Below are positions 7,628-16,135 of a stretch of DNA of 64,000 nt, piece after piece. The translations under genes and the position numbers were made by a program. The DNA lies in NCBI RefSeq assembly GCF_001570925.1, contig NZ_BCSP01000005.1:62001-126000 (forward strand). Direction: 5' to 3'. The stretch's first letter is position 1, and each line of letters begins with the position of its first letter. The stretch is from [Zimmermannella] bifida NBRC 103089. Its GTDB lineage: Bacteria > Actinomycetota > Actinomycetes > Actinomycetales > Microbacteriaceae. The notes beneath the pieces were generated by a model. It saw only the letters and a program-made list of their open reading frames with translations. It was not told the DNA's origin and did no database searches.

Positions 7628-8416
7628 ATGGTTCAGCTCACGTCACCCGCCACTGAAACCCAGCGCTTCGCACTTCGTCGCCGGTTGGTCAGTGTGGATG
7701 CGGTCGAATCGCGCGGTGCGGGAATGGTGCGCTGCTGGTTCCGTGGCGATCTTGCGGACTTTGTCTCACCGAACGCGACCGACCACGTGAAGCTGCAGGT
7801 GCCGAACGCGAGTGGAGCACTCGTGGAACCGGTCCGCGATCCGGAAACCGGCAACATCCTGAACCGTGCCGAGCTTGGCCTGCGCGACATGACGCCGCGC
7901 ATCGTCGTCGACGGCCGCGTCGCCATCGACTTCGTGCGACACGAAGGTGGCGCCATTGGTTCCTGGCTGCAGCGCGTCAATGTGGGCGATCCGTGCGCGT
8001 TCTTGGGTCCGCGGGGGAGTAAGTCAATTGTTGAGTCGCTCGATTCGTTCGTTGCCGTTGTCGACCTGAGTGCGCTTCCGGCTGCCGAGCGTCGAATTGC
8101 CGACCTCGATCTTCCTGGGGTGCTGCACCTGGTTGGCAATGGTGTGGATGCGGTCGCCGTGCCGGATGCGGTCACCGTGGTGCACCATGCCGAAGTCCAA
8201 GGTTGGGGTGAAGTCGTGGCAGCGGCAACCGCGTCCATTCCCGAAACTGGTCGGGTTCTGGTTTGGGGTGCCGGTGAAGCGGCCGGTGTATCGAACCTGC
8301 GAGCGGCAGTGCGGGAATGCAATCGCGACGGGCTGTTTGCGCAGTTCAATGGCTATTGGCAGCGCGGGGTAGATGAATACGACCACCACGCTGAGCTACC
8401 GGCGCCATCGCTCTAG
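7628..8416 (+). CDS. Siderophore-interacting protein (FAD-dependent ferric reductase)
   Basis: The ATG at 7628 follows AAGGAG by five bases and gives 262 residues. The N-terminal half (about 1-125) is the FAD-binding barrel of the SIP/ViuB family, with DHVKLQVPN and MTPRIVVDGRVAIDFVRHEG. The C-terminal half (about 130-250) is the NAD(P)H-binding SIP domain with the typical LVWGAGEAAGVSNLRAAVR. The end GYWQRGVDEYDHH is a strong family signature. Members reduce Fe(III)-siderophores in the cytoplasm to release iron. The palindromic iron box just upstream indicates repression when iron is plentiful. No siderophore transporter lies next to it here. Confidence 0.93.
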   Translation: MVQLTSPATETQRFALRRRLVSVDAVESRGAGMVRCWFRGDLADFVSPNATDHVKLQVPNASGALVEPVRDPETGNILNRAELGLRDMTPRIVVDGRVAIDFVRHEGGAIGSWLQRVNVGDPCAFLGPRGSKSIVESLDSFVAVVDLSALPAAERRIADLDLPGVLHLVGNGVDAVAVPDAVTVVHHAEVQGWGEVVAAATASIPETGRVLVWGAGEAAGVSNLRAAVRECNRDGLFAQFNGYWQRGVDEYDHHAELPAPSL

Positions 8417-8487
8417 GGATGTTTGCCGAGGGGGAGCACGCTCGTTCGTGACCCGGGTGTTGTGCTTGCTCGCGCACAAGGTATGCG

Positions 8488-8505
8488 CAAAACATTAATG
8501 TGTTG
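8488..8505. promoter_or_regulatory. 18-bp near-perfect palindrome upstream of alcohol dehydrogenase
   Basis: CAAAACATTAATGTGTTG pairs at eight of nine positions, with a perfect ACATTAATGT core at 8492-8501. It sits 83 bases before the dehydrogenase start, where a TetR/LacI-type repressor site would be expected. The regulator is unknown. Confidence 0.4.
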
Positions 8506-8587
8506 CTGTCCAGGGGTTATTTATCCAAATTGGGCAATCTGGTCGTGCCATCACTGGTCGCAGGAATGCTGAACAAAGGAGCACGAC

Positions 8588-9634
8588 ATGAAGGCGCTTG
8601 TTTACAAAGGTCCAGGCAAGAAGGCCTGGGAAGAAGTCCCAAACCCCGAGATTCTTCACCCGACCGATGCCATCGTCAAGATTGACACCACCACGATCTG
8701 CGGCACCGACCTGCACATCCTCGGCGGCGACGTTCCTGCCGTAACCGAGGGCCGCATCCTCGGACACGAAGGTGTTGGACACGTCATTGCTGTGGGCGAC
8801 AGCGTCACCAACTTCAAGGTTGGCGATCGCGTCATCGTGTCGTGCATCTCGAAGTGCGGCGTTTGCGAATTTTGCCAGAAGGGTTTCCCTGACCACTGCC
8901 AGTCAAACGAAGCCGGCGTTGGCTGGATCCTCGGCCACATGATCGACGGTACGCTCGCCGAGCAGGTTCGTGTTCCATTCGCTGACGGTTCGCTGCACCA
9001 CTTGCCTGACCACGTCACCGACGAGCAGGCCGTGTTCCTCTCGGACTCGCTGCCAACCGGTTACGAAGTTGGTGTGCTTGCCGGTCAGGTTCGGCCCGGT
9101 GACACCGTTGCCGTTGTCGGTGCGGGTGCCGTTGGTCTGTCGTCGATCCTCACCACCTCGCTCTGGGGTGCGTCGAAGGTGATCGCGATCGACACCAACG
9201 AGTTCCGTCTCGAAAAGGCACTCGAGTTCGGTGCAACCGACGCCATCCTCTCCGACGAGAACACCCGCGAAAAGGTGCTCGCCCTCACCGACGGCCTGGG
9301 CGTCGACGTGGCCATGGAAGCGGTGGGCTACCCCGAAACCCTGCAGCTGGCCGCATCCCTCGTGCGCCCACGCGGCCACATCGCGAACCTCGGCGTGCAC
9401 GGCAAGCCGGTGGAACTGCCGCTGGACACCATGTGGATCGGTAACTACACCCTCACCATGGGTCTCGTGGACGCTACCTCGACGGCGACGCTGCTGAAGA
9501 TGGTTGCCTCGGGCAAGCTGCCGAGCGAGAAGATGGGTACGCACGAGTTCAAGCTCGACGAGATCGAGAAGGCCTGGGACGTCTTCGAGAACTCGGCCAA
9601 GGAGCGTGCGCTGAAGGTCGTGCTCAAGGCCTAA
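8588..9634 (+). CDS. Zinc-dependent medium-chain alcohol dehydrogenase
   Basis: The 348-residue protein starts at ATG 8588 with AAAGGAG upstream. It has the catalytic-zinc motifs CGTDLH (about 39-44) and GHEGVGHV (about 59-66), the structural-zinc cluster CGVCEFCQKGFPDHC, and the Rossmann motif VVGAGAVGLSS (about 178-188). It ends FENSAKERALKVVLKA, as in bacterial threonine-dehydrogenase/Adh-like proteins that oxidise short alcohols or act in aldehyde and formaldehyde disposal with NAD(H). It is monocistronic, with a palindromic candidate operator upstream and a strong hairpin downstream. The substrate is not assignable from the motifs alone. Confidence 0.93.
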   Translation: MKALVYKGPGKKAWEEVPNPEILHPTDAIVKIDTTTICGTDLHILGGDVPAVTEGRILGHEGVGHVIAVGDSVTNFKVGDRVIVSCISKCGVCEFCQKGFPDHCQSNEAGVGWILGHMIDGTLAEQVRVPFADGSLHHLPDHVTDEQAVFLSDSLPTGYEVGVLAGQVRPGDTVAVVGAGAVGLSSILTTSLWGASKVIAIDTNEFRLEKALEFGATDAILSDENTREKVLALTDGLGVDVAMEAVGYPETLQLAASLVRPRGHIANLGVHGKPVELPLDTMWIGNYTLTMGLVDATSTATLLKMVASGKLPSEKMGTHEFKLDEIEKAWDVFENSAKERALKVVLKA

Positions 9635-9650
9635 CCTGCCCACGGTCAAG

Positions 9651-9687
9651 CGGGCGCGGTGTATCGAATGTGGATGCACCGCGCCCG
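9651..9687 (+). terminator. Intrinsic terminator after alcohol dehydrogenase
   Basis: CGGGCGCGGTG (9651-9661) and CACCGCGCCCG (9677-9687) form a perfect 11-bp stem with a 15-base loop, followed by TTTGCG. It begins 16 bases after the stop codon. Confidence 0.7.
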
Positions 9688-9741
9688 TTTGCGTGGCGGC
9701 GGCGAACGGTTGCAGAACGGGATGCACGTAAGCTGGGATAC

Positions 9742-10092
9742 ATGACTACGGTGCGCGTGAAATCGGTGCGTGACGAACCCGCATCGACCGACGGGTACCG
9801 CATCCTCGTCAATCGGCTTTGGCCGCGCGGTATCAGTAGAGAACGGGCCGCGATCGATACCTGGTGCAAGGACATCACGCCCAGTACCGAGTTGCGCAAG
9901 GACTACCATGCCGAACGCATTGACTTCGAGGTGTTTCGCGAGCGCTACCTCGACGAAATTACCGAGAACGCGGCAGCCGCGGCCGAGTTTCGCGCGCTCG
10001 TTGCCGAACAGGGCACGGTCACGCTTGTCTACGACTCCAAGCTCGAAAACAACCACGCCACCGTGCTGCGCGAATGGCTGGCGAACGAATGA
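9742..10092 (+). CDS. DUF488 family protein
   Basis: The ATG at 9742 gives 116 residues that match small DUF488 proteins: YRILVNRLWPRGISRERAAI, then WCKDITPSTELRKDYHAE, FRERYLDE, and GTVTLVYDSKLENNHATVL near the end. The function of DUF488 is unknown. The stop overlaps the next ATG by four bases (ATGA at 10089-10092), so it is probably translated together with the aminodeoxychorismate lyase-like gene and is the first gene of a para-aminobenzoate operon. Confidence 0.88.
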   Translation: MTTVRVKSVRDEPASTDGYRILVNRLWPRGISRERAAIDTWCKDITPSTELRKDYHAERIDFEVFRERYLDEITENAAAAAEFRALVAEQGTVTLVYDSKLENNHATVLREWLANE

Positions 10093-10835
10093 CGGCATGC
10101 AACGCGACCGGCGGTGCGATGTCGCTACCCGCACCGATTTTTGAGTCGTTTCTCGTGCTCGACGGGCGCGTGACGGCATTTGACCTGCACGTTGCGCGAT
10201 TTACCGCAGCGGTCACCGATGCGTTTGGTGCCAACGTCGCCGCGCAGATTCCCGCGGTCGTGGCCGAGCTTCGTGCCGGATGCGGTGCGGGCGCGCGGTT
10301 TCCGAAACTTGTCGCGACACCCGACGGCGTGCACTGGCAAGACCGCCCGGCACCACCCCGCACCGCGACGCTAACGGTCGCACCGCATCCGGTAACCGAC
10401 ACCAGAATGCATCCCCAATTCAAGGGACCAGAGCTTGCCTGGCTGCAGGAACAGATGGCCGCAGCAGGCAACGATGTTGTGCTCGTCCGCGACGGCGTCG
10501 TTGCCGAAACCGCGACCGCGGCCATCCTCGTTACAGAGGACTCACACGGCGGGGCGGGCACGCGCATCCTGACCCCAAACGCGCCCGCACTCGCCTCGAC
10601 CACGCTTGCCTGGTTCGCCGCGACCATTGCCAAACCCGAACGCGCCGCGATCACCTGGCACGAGCTATCTGCTGCCGCGGCGGAAGGCCGCGCCGTTGCG
10701 CTGAACGCGTTGCACGGCCCGCGCACGCTGCAGATTCGCGGCATCGAACCACCGGCATTGCTCGCGCGCGCAGCCCAGCAGCGCGCCGATGCTTGGCGTG
10801 AGCGCTGGTACTCCGACGGGCAGCCATGCACATGA
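10089..10835 (+). CDS. pabC: Aminotransferase class IV, aminodeoxychorismate lyase-like
   Basis: The chosen ATG at 10089 overlaps the previous stop (ATGA) and gives 248 residues; ATG 10119 (MSLPAPIFESFLVLDG) is an alternative. Class IV fold elements are visible: an N-terminal F-D-L-H-V-A-R-F segment, the probable PLP lysine in MHPQFKGPELAW (about 108-119), and VVAETATAAILV in place of the usual E-x-x-x-x-N-I/L cofactor loop. PabC converts 4-amino-4-deoxychorismate to para-aminobenzoate and pyruvate for folate synthesis. The next gene, which overlaps by ten bases, encodes the enzyme making that substrate, which strongly supports the assignment over a branched-chain aminotransferase. The Gly-Gly-Ala insert near residue 155 is unremarkable. 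Confidence 0.78.
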   Translation: MTACNATGGAMSLPAPIFESFLVLDGRVTAFDLHVARFTAAVTDAFGANVAAQIPAVVAELRAGCGAGARFPKLVATPDGVHWQDRPAPPRTATLTVAPHPVTDTRMHPQFKGPELAWLQEQMAAAGNDVVLVRDGVVAETATAAILVTEDSHGGAGTRILTPNAPALASTTLAWFAATIAKPERAAITWHELSAAAAEGRAVALNALHGPRTLQIRGIEPPALLARAAQQRADAWRERWYSDGQPCT

Positions 10836-12901
10836 CCCGGTTACTGTGCATCGACTTTCACGACTCGTTCACCTACAACCTGCGCGACCTCGTCGTGCAA
10901 GCCAGCGGTATCTTGCCCGAGGTCGTGCCCTTCGATGATCCGCGACTTACTGCGGCCTTCCTCGCTGAATTCGACGCGATCATCCTCTCACCTGGACCGG
11001 GCGACCCGAACAATCCTGCCGATACCGGCCGCATCCCGCAGCTCATTAGGGCCTATCAGGGGCCGGTGCTCGGAGTCTGCTTCGGCCACCAAATTCTCGC
11101 GCTCTTGAGCGGCGCTACCGTCGGCCGCATTACGCCGCAGCACGGCTACTGCTCGACCCTGCGCGTTCCCGAAGCCACGAACCCCGGTGCGGTGATCGTG
11201 CGCGACGGTCAGCAGGTCGTTCGCTACCACTCGCTCGCCATCACCGGTGGTACGCAGCGCCTCATCGTTGACGCGGTGGCCGAAGACGGCAGCATCCAGG
11301 CCATCCGGGTACCCGACCGACGCTGGTGGGGCGTGCAATTCCATCCCGAATCGGTGAAATCCCAAGACGGTATCGCGCTCATCAAGCGGTGGATGCACGC
11401 CGCCGCGCTCACCCAATCGGTCACGTCCCAAACGCCATCGGTTACGGCCACCGCACCACAGCCCGTCGCTTCCGATCAACCCGCGCCACCAGCAGGTCGC
11501 AACGTCCCGCTCCACTGGCGCGAAATCCCCAGCCCGCGCCGCACCGCGCCCGAAGCGTTCACGGCCATTGCTAACGGTGCCAGTGCCGCTTTCTGGCTCG
11601 ACAGCGCCGCACTAACGGCCGGCGCTCGGTGGTCGTTCCTCGGTCTGGCGGGCGAAGTGCTCACCGCCGACGCACACGAAGTGACGGTGCGGGATGCCGA
11701 CGGCCGCGTCACTGCCCGCGAACCGGGCGGCGCGATCGCAGCGCTACGACGCCGGGACATTACGGGAGTAGGTGGGCCCGACGGTGTGCCGCTACTCGGT
11801 GGCTGGGTCGGCGCGCTCGGCTACGAGGCCCGGCGTGAATTCGGGTTTGCAACCACCAAGACACCCAACGAGCCCGAGGCAATGTGGCTGCGTGCTTCGC
11901 GCTACCTGGCATTCGATCACGAGTGCGGGCGCGTGTGGGCGATTGCGGAGGTGCAGGGACCGGCGGCAGAAACGTGGCGACCCGCTGCGGCATGGGTTGA
12001 CGCCATTACGCAGTGGATGCAGACGCCGGAAACGGAAACCGAAGCGGCGCCGCGGCTGCCTGCGGGGCAGCTTGACCGCATCCGCCAACTGCCAGAGCAC
12101 CGCGCCGCCGATGACGCCCGCTACCGTGCACTCGTTGCGCGAGCGCAGGAATCGCTGCACGCCGGCGACTCATACGAGGTCTGCCTGACGACGACGGCCG
12201 AGCTCGACATCGACCTGACGCCCACCGAAACGCTGGCCCTGTACCTGCAGCAGCGGGCCGCGAACGCCGCACCGTACGCCGCGTACTTGCGGGCATTCGA
12301 CACGGCCATTATGTGCTCGTCACCGGAACGCTTTCTGCAGATTCGCGACGGCTTCGTCGAAACGAAACCAATCAAGGGCACCGTTGCGCGCAGCGAGGAT
12401 GCAGCAACCGACGCGCAGCTTCGCGAGTGGCTGCAGCACGACGCCAAGACCGGTGCCGAACTGCTGATGATCGTCGACCTCTTGCGCAACGACCTCTCAC
12501 GCGTGTGCGTACCGGGCAGCGTCGTGACGCCGGATGCGGCAATCGTTGAAACGTACGCCACCGTTCATCAGCTACTCGGACGCGTCTGCGGCCAACTGCC
12601 TCCGGAGGCGAACCCCTGGGATGCGATCGCCGCGGCATTCCCGGGTGGATCAATGACCGGCGCACCCAAAGAACGAACCTGCGACATCATCGACGAACTC
12701 GAATCGCGCGCTCGCGGGTTCTATGCCGGCACGCTCGGCTACGTGAGCGGCAAGACCGCCGACCTGAACATCATCATTCGTTCATTGACGTACCACGCGG
12801 GGACGCTGCGTGCCGGTGCCGGGGGAGCCGTGGTGCTCGCATCCACACCCGAAGGCGAACTCGACGAGATGCTCGTTAAGCTCCGCGCCGCGATTCCCTA
12901 A
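10826..12901 (+). CDS. pabB: Fused aminodeoxychorismate synthase (PabA-PabB)
   Basis: This 691-residue fusion (or 689 from ATG 10832) has a glutamine amidotransferase domain at about 1-195, with LSPGPGDP, the nucleophile C85 in GVCFGHQ, and VQFHPES. A linker rich in Ala, Pro and Thr (195-225) leads to a chorismate-binding domain ending at 691. In that domain KPIKGT marks PabB, because anthranilate synthase has Ala in place of this Lys. AFPGGSMTGAPK and GFYAGTLGYV are also present. The enzyme aminates chorismate with glutamine-derived ammonia, the first step to para-aminobenzoate and folate. It overlaps pabC, completing a compact operon. Confidence 0.93.
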   Translation: MHMTRLLCIDFHDSFTYNLRDLVVQASGILPEVVPFDDPRLTAAFLAEFDAIILSPGPGDPNNPADTGRIPQLIRAYQGPVLGVCFGHQILALLSGATVGRITPQHGYCSTLRVPEATNPGAVIVRDGQQVVRYHSLAITGGTQRLIVDAVAEDGSIQAIRVPDRRWWGVQFHPESVKSQDGIALIKRWMHAAALTQSVTSQTPSVTATAPQPVASDQPAPPAGRNVPLHWREIPSPRRTAPEAFTAIANGASAAFWLDSAALTAGARWSFLGLAGEVLTADAHEVTVRDADGRVTAREPGGAIAALRRRDITGVGGPDGVPLLGGWVGALGYEARREFGFATTKTPNEPEAMWLRASRYLAFDHECGRVWAIAEVQGPAAETWRPAAAWVDAITQWMQTPETETEAAPRLPAGQLDRIRQLPEHRAADDARYRALVARAQESLHAGDSYEVCLTTTAELDIDLTPTETLALYLQQRAANAAPYAAYLRAFDTAIMCSSPERFLQIRDGFVETKPIKGTVARSEDAATDAQLREWLQHDAKTGAELLMIVDLLRNDLSRVCVPGSVVTPDAAIVETYATVHQLLGRVCGQLPPEANPWDAIAAAFPGGSMTGAPKERTCDIIDELESRARGFYAGTLGYVSGKTADLNIIIRSLTYHAGTLRAGAGGAVVLASTPEGELDEMLVKLRAAIP

Positions 12902-12936
12902 TGCGGTAGTTGCCAGAACAACGGCAGCGCCAGTGC

Positions 12937-13386
12937 TTAGAAGTCGAAGATCTCGACGCCCGCGGCAGCCAGTGGTTCGCGTACCGAGGCGTCGGGCTCA
13001 TCGCAAGCACCGTAGCCGAGCTGCTGCAGGTTCGGGAAGTTGGCCACGGTGACCTCGGCCCACGACTTGACGGTAAACAGCTCGGTTTCACCATCCCACG
13101 ATGGGCACGCGATGCCGTACAACTCGTTGCCGCCGTCCCAAATGAGTTCGGTGATGGCGGCGAGCTGCTCGGGTGTGAAGTCGACGTCCTTGATCCACGC
13201 TTCGGCAGCGGGGAGCAGCTTGTCGTATAGCTCTTCGCCGTAGATCAGGTCTTCGGCGCCGTCCCAATCAACGTTGTACGCGGCCTCAACCCAGTCGTGA
13301 CCGTGGTCGTACGGGGGAGCGATCTGTTCAAGCTCCATCAGCGCATTTACCACGAGCGCTTGAACGCCAAAGTCTGCAAACTTCAC
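12937..13386 (-). CDS. DUF6892-like protein of unknown function
   Basis: I choose GTG at 13386, five bases after GGAG, over the longer open frame, giving 149 residues. It begins VKFADFGVQALVVNALME and has acidic aromatic segments: WDGAEDLIYGEELYDKL, then LAAITELIWDGGNELYGIAC, PSWDGETELFTVKS, and NFPNLQQLG. This pattern resembles the DUF6892 family as I remember it, which is found singly in diverse bacteria and sometimes near toxin or contact-dependent loci. The function is not known. It is convergent with pabAB, 35 bases away, with no hairpin between. Confidence 0.65.
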   Translation of the reverse strand: MKFADFGVQALVVNALMELEQIAPPYDHGHDWVEAAYNVDWDGAEDLIYGEELYDKLLPAAEAWIKDVDFTPEQLAAITELIWDGGNELYGIACPSWDGETELFTVKSWAEVTVANFPNLQQLGYGACDEPDASVREPLAAAGVEIFDF

Positions 13387-13458
13387 GGTTACTCCAATTG
13401 GTTCGGCACCAAGTCGGTGGCTGCAATGTTGCGAGGCCCATGGCCCGGAAACCCAGGC

Positions 13459-13504
13459 GGCCACGTTTCACCAGGAGCGTAGGTGCTCGCGGTGAAACGT
13501 GGCC
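13459..13504. terminator. Perfect 14-bp inverted repeat with nested stem
   Basis: GGCCACGTTTCACC (13459-13472) is exactly complementary to GGTGAAACGTGGCC (13491-13504). The loop holds a second stem, GAGC / GCTC, around GTAGGT. It lies downstream of the symporter gene on the minus strand and upstream of the DUF6892-like gene. No strong T-tract follows on either strand, so it may be a terminator or a protein-binding/REP-like element. Confidence 0.55.
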
Positions 13505-13553
13505 GAGAATCCCGCCGTGTCAGAGCAGATTCAGTCCAAGAGCGTGGTCGATA

Positions 13554-14984
13554 TCAGTTTCGGGTCGGATGCAGTTCGGCGCGTTCGTCATCCGTGGGTT
13601 CGATGACGTCATGGTCGCTGGTCGACGGCGCGAGGTTGCCGCTGAATGCGTCCGGAGCGTTGTACACGTCGAGGTCGAGCGTGCCGTCGCGCTTTGCGAC
13701 GATTACGGGTACCAGCGCCTGGCCCGCCACGTTCAGGGCCGTGCGGAACATGTCGACGATCGGGTCCACGGCCAGGAGCAGTCCGAGGCCTTCGAGCGGC
13801 AGCCCGAGGGTGGAGAGCATCAGTGTGGTGATGACCGTGGCGCCGGTCAGCCCGGTAGTTGCAGCAGAGCCGAGCACGGACACGGTGATGATGAGGAGGT
13901 AGTGGTAGGCCTCGAGCGGAATGCCGTAGAAGTTCGCCACAAAGATCGTGGCAATTGCCGGGTAGATTGCGGCGCAACCGTCCATCTTGGTGGTCGCTCC
14001 GAGCGGAACGGCGAACGACGCGTAGGCCTTGGGCACACCGAAGTTCTCGATGGCGACGGCGCGGGTGACGGGCATGGTGCCAAGCGAAGAGCGCGAGGCG
14101 AACGCAAGCGCCACGGCCGGCCAAACTCCCGAGAAGTAGCGGCGCACCGACAATCCGTTGAGCTTAACGATTACCGGATAGACGATGAACCCGACCGCGA
14201 AAATTCCGATAAGCAGGGCCGTGATGAAGGTGCCGAGGCTGCCGAGTGTGGTCCAACCGTAGGCAACTACGGCGTAACCGAGCAGTGCAGCCGTACCGAT
14301 CGGTGCGAGTCGAATGACCCACCACAGGGCCTTTTGCACGATTTCGAGCAGCGAATCAACGACCTTCAGGAACGGAGCCGCCGCATCCCCAACACGCAGC
14401 GCAGCCACGCCGGTGGCGATCGAGATCACCAGGATCTGCAACACATTGAATCCGACCCTGGCGCCGTCTTCAGATACGGAGACCGTCAGTCCAAGGAAAT
14501 TCTGTGGAATGAGCCCCTGCAAGAAGTCGAACCAGCCACCGGTCTTGCTCGGCGCCTGTGCTTCGCTCACGACGAGGTTCTCACCGGTACCCGGGTGGAA
14601 CAGCAACCCCAGGCCGATGCCGATCACCACGGCAATGAGCGAGGTGATTGCAAACCACAGCAGCGTGCGCCAGGCGAGGGACGCGGCGTTGGTGACGCCA
14701 CGGAGCTTCGCGATCGATGACACAACGGCCAAGAAGATGATCGGTGGCACCAGGAGCTTCAGCAGCGTAATGAAGCTCGAGCCGACGGTGTCGAGCGTGG
14801 TAGTGAGCCAGTTGGGAGCTTCGACTGCGTCAGTGCCGGCAGTTGGCCCGATCTGCGCAGCCAATAATCCGAGACATACGCCAACCACCAGGCCGATGAT
14901 GATTTGGGCACCAAACGGCACGCGGAATCGACGGATGCGGCCGGTATCGCCGCCTGCTGGATTAGTTGTAGTTGAAACAGTCAC
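13554..14984 (-). CDS. Dicarboxylate/amino acid:cation symporter (DAACS family)
   Basis: The 476-residue membrane protein has about eight apolar helices and the DAACS hairpin motifs in order: SRSSLGTMPVT, ATTKMDGCAAIYPAIATIF, TGATVITTLMLSTLGLPLEG, and DPIVDMFRTALNVAGQ. The KMDG motif is the usual cation/substrate site, and the Asp-Met-Phe-Arg-Thr-x-x-N helix binds the substrate carboxylate. The family imports glutamate, aspartate, C4-dicarboxylates or cystine with Na+ or H+; sequence does not separate these here. The last 40 residues are a polar cytoplasmic tail. Two palindromes upstream (15005-15022 and 15044-15055) could be operator sites. Confidence 0.92.
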   Translation of the reverse strand: MTVSTTTNPAGGDTGRIRRFRVPFGAQIIIGLVVGVCLGLLAAQIGPTAGTDAVEAPNWLTTTLDTVGSSFITLLKLLVPPIIFLAVVSSIAKLRGVTNAASLAWRTLLWFAITSLIAVVIGIGLGLLFHPGTGENLVVSEAQAPSKTGGWFDFLQGLIPQNFLGLTVSVSEDGARVGFNVLQILVISIATGVAALRVGDAAAPFLKVVDSLLEIVQKALWWVIRLAPIGTAALLGYAVVAYGWTTLGSLGTFITALLIGIFAVGFIVYPVIVKLNGLSVRRYFSGVWPAVALAFASRSSLGTMPVTRAVAIENFGVPKAYASFAVPLGATTKMDGCAAIYPAIATIFVANFYGIPLEAYHYLLIITVSVLGSAATTGLTGATVITTLMLSTLGLPLEGLGLLLAVDPIVDMFRTALNVAGQALVPVIVAKRDGTLDLDVYNAPDAFSGNLAPSTSDHDVIEPTDDERAELHPTRN

Positions 14985-15004
14985 CCGTGAAGCGTACGAC
15001 CAAT

Positions 15005-15022
15005 ACGTGTGCGCGCATACGT
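15005..15022. promoter_or_regulatory. 18-bp palindrome upstream of the symporter gene
   Basis: ACGTGTGCGCGCATACGT is self-complementary at eight of nine pairs, the ninth being G-T. It starts 20 bases upstream of the symporter ATG on the minus strand and so could overlap the promoter or 5' leader as a repressor site. Confidence 0.4.
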
Positions 15023-15043
15023 TTGTTACTTCAGATGACGATC

Positions 15044-15055
15044 TGTGACGTCACA
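15044..15055. promoter_or_regulatory. Perfect 12-bp palindrome TGTGACGTCACA
   Basis: TGTGACGTCACA is fully self-complementary. It resembles CRP/GlxR half-sites (TGTGA...TCACA), but the spacer is two bases rather than six, so a GntR- or bZIP-like spacing fits better. It lies 60 bases upstream of the symporter start. Confidence 0.35.
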
Positions 15056-15253
15056 TTGCAGCGGTTGCGCGAGGTTGGAATCGACAGGTTGAATGCTGTG
15101 TCGACACTGTTTATTTGTTACCTCGGGTCAATCCGGTGAATGCCGGTCGCCACTGGTGAAGGATGCGGTCTGGCTGGTGAGCTACATAGTCGGCCCGCTC
15201 GGCCTTGCTATTGGCTGAGCTAGCCCCGAAAACCATGGCGTACAGTCATAGCT

Positions 15254-16042
15254 GTGACTCGCATTGCCTCATCCACCGTCGGATCCGGCCCGCAGCGAGT
15301 GGTGTTCATCCACGGTCTGCTTGGGCGCGGAAAAAACTTCAACGCAATCGCGCGGGCGCTTGGCGATCGCTGTACCAGTCTGCTGATTGACTTGCCGAAC
15401 CACGGTGAGTCTGAGTGGACTGAGCGCTTCGATTACACCGAGCAAGTCGACATTGTGGCCGACTTTCTGCGCGCCGACTTTGCCAGCGCTGGTCCCGTTG
15501 CGGTTGTTGGGCATTCGATGGGTGGCAAAGTGTCGATGCTGCTGGCGTTGCGCTATCCAGAGCTCGTCGAACGGCTAGTCGTTGTCGACATGGCGCCGAA
15601 AGACACCGGCGAAGCCTCGGATGCCATCAAGGGCATCATCACGGCCATGCGCGACCTCGACCTCAAATCGCTGAAATCTCGCGTCGAAGCCGATGAGATC
15701 CTGCAAGCCTCGATCGAATCGCCTGCGGTCCGAGCATTCGCGTTGCAAAACCTGCGCCGCGTCGACCTCGGATTCGGCTGGCAGCCCAATCTAGAGGTGC
15801 TCTACCACTCGCTCGCGATCATTCGGGACTGGCCAGACATGTCGTCGTATACCTACGACGGCAAGGTGCTGTGGATCGCCGGCGGTCGCTCGGCGTACAC
15901 CAGCGAAGAAGACGCGCAGGCGATGCGGCGCCTGTTCCCGAACGAACGTCGATTCGTCATCAAAGATGCTGGTCACTGGGTGCACTCCGAAGAACCGGCG
16001 ATCTTCACGCAGGGGCTGCGGCGCTTCCTCGAACGCGTGTAA
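15254..16042 (+). CDS. Alpha/beta hydrolase (YbfF-like esterase)
   Basis: The start is GTG 15254, giving 262 residues. The fold markers appear in order: HGLLGRGKNF (oxyanion region, about 20-29), DLPNHGESEW (about 46-55), the nucleophile elbow GHSMGGKVS (Ser about 87), and the catalytic His in DAGHWVHSEEP near residue 240. This resembles the YbfF/ABHD11 group of cytoplasmic acyl-ester hydrolases. No membrane or export signal is present. It stands alone upstream of the MOSC gene, 93 bases away. The natural substrate is unknown. Confidence 0.88.
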   Translation: MTRIASSTVGSGPQRVVFIHGLLGRGKNFNAIARALGDRCTSLLIDLPNHGESEWTERFDYTEQVDIVADFLRADFASAGPVAVVGHSMGGKVSMLLALRYPELVERLVVVDMAPKDTGEASDAIKGIITAMRDLDLKSLKSRVEADEILQASIESPAVRAFALQNLRRVDLGFGWQPNLEVLYHSLAIIRDWPDMSSYTYDGKVLWIAGGRSAYTSEEDAQAMRRLFPNERRFVIKDAGHWVHSEEPAIFTQGLRRFLERV

Positions 16043-16135
16043 CCGCTCGCCGCGAGATTCCGGCGTATTCGGGTGCCATGCATCCGGATTCGCGTAGGCT
16101 CCCAGCAGACCATTCCCGGTAACAAAGGAGTTCCT

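Noticed and set aside
13398-14720. 440-residue plus-strand open frame across the symporter gene
   Set aside because: Its Arg/Gly/Glu/Asp-rich text is the reverse shadow of a DAACS transporter with all motifs in place.
15044-15055. CRP/GlxR site
   Set aside because: The half-sites are separated by two bases, while CRP-type sites need six.
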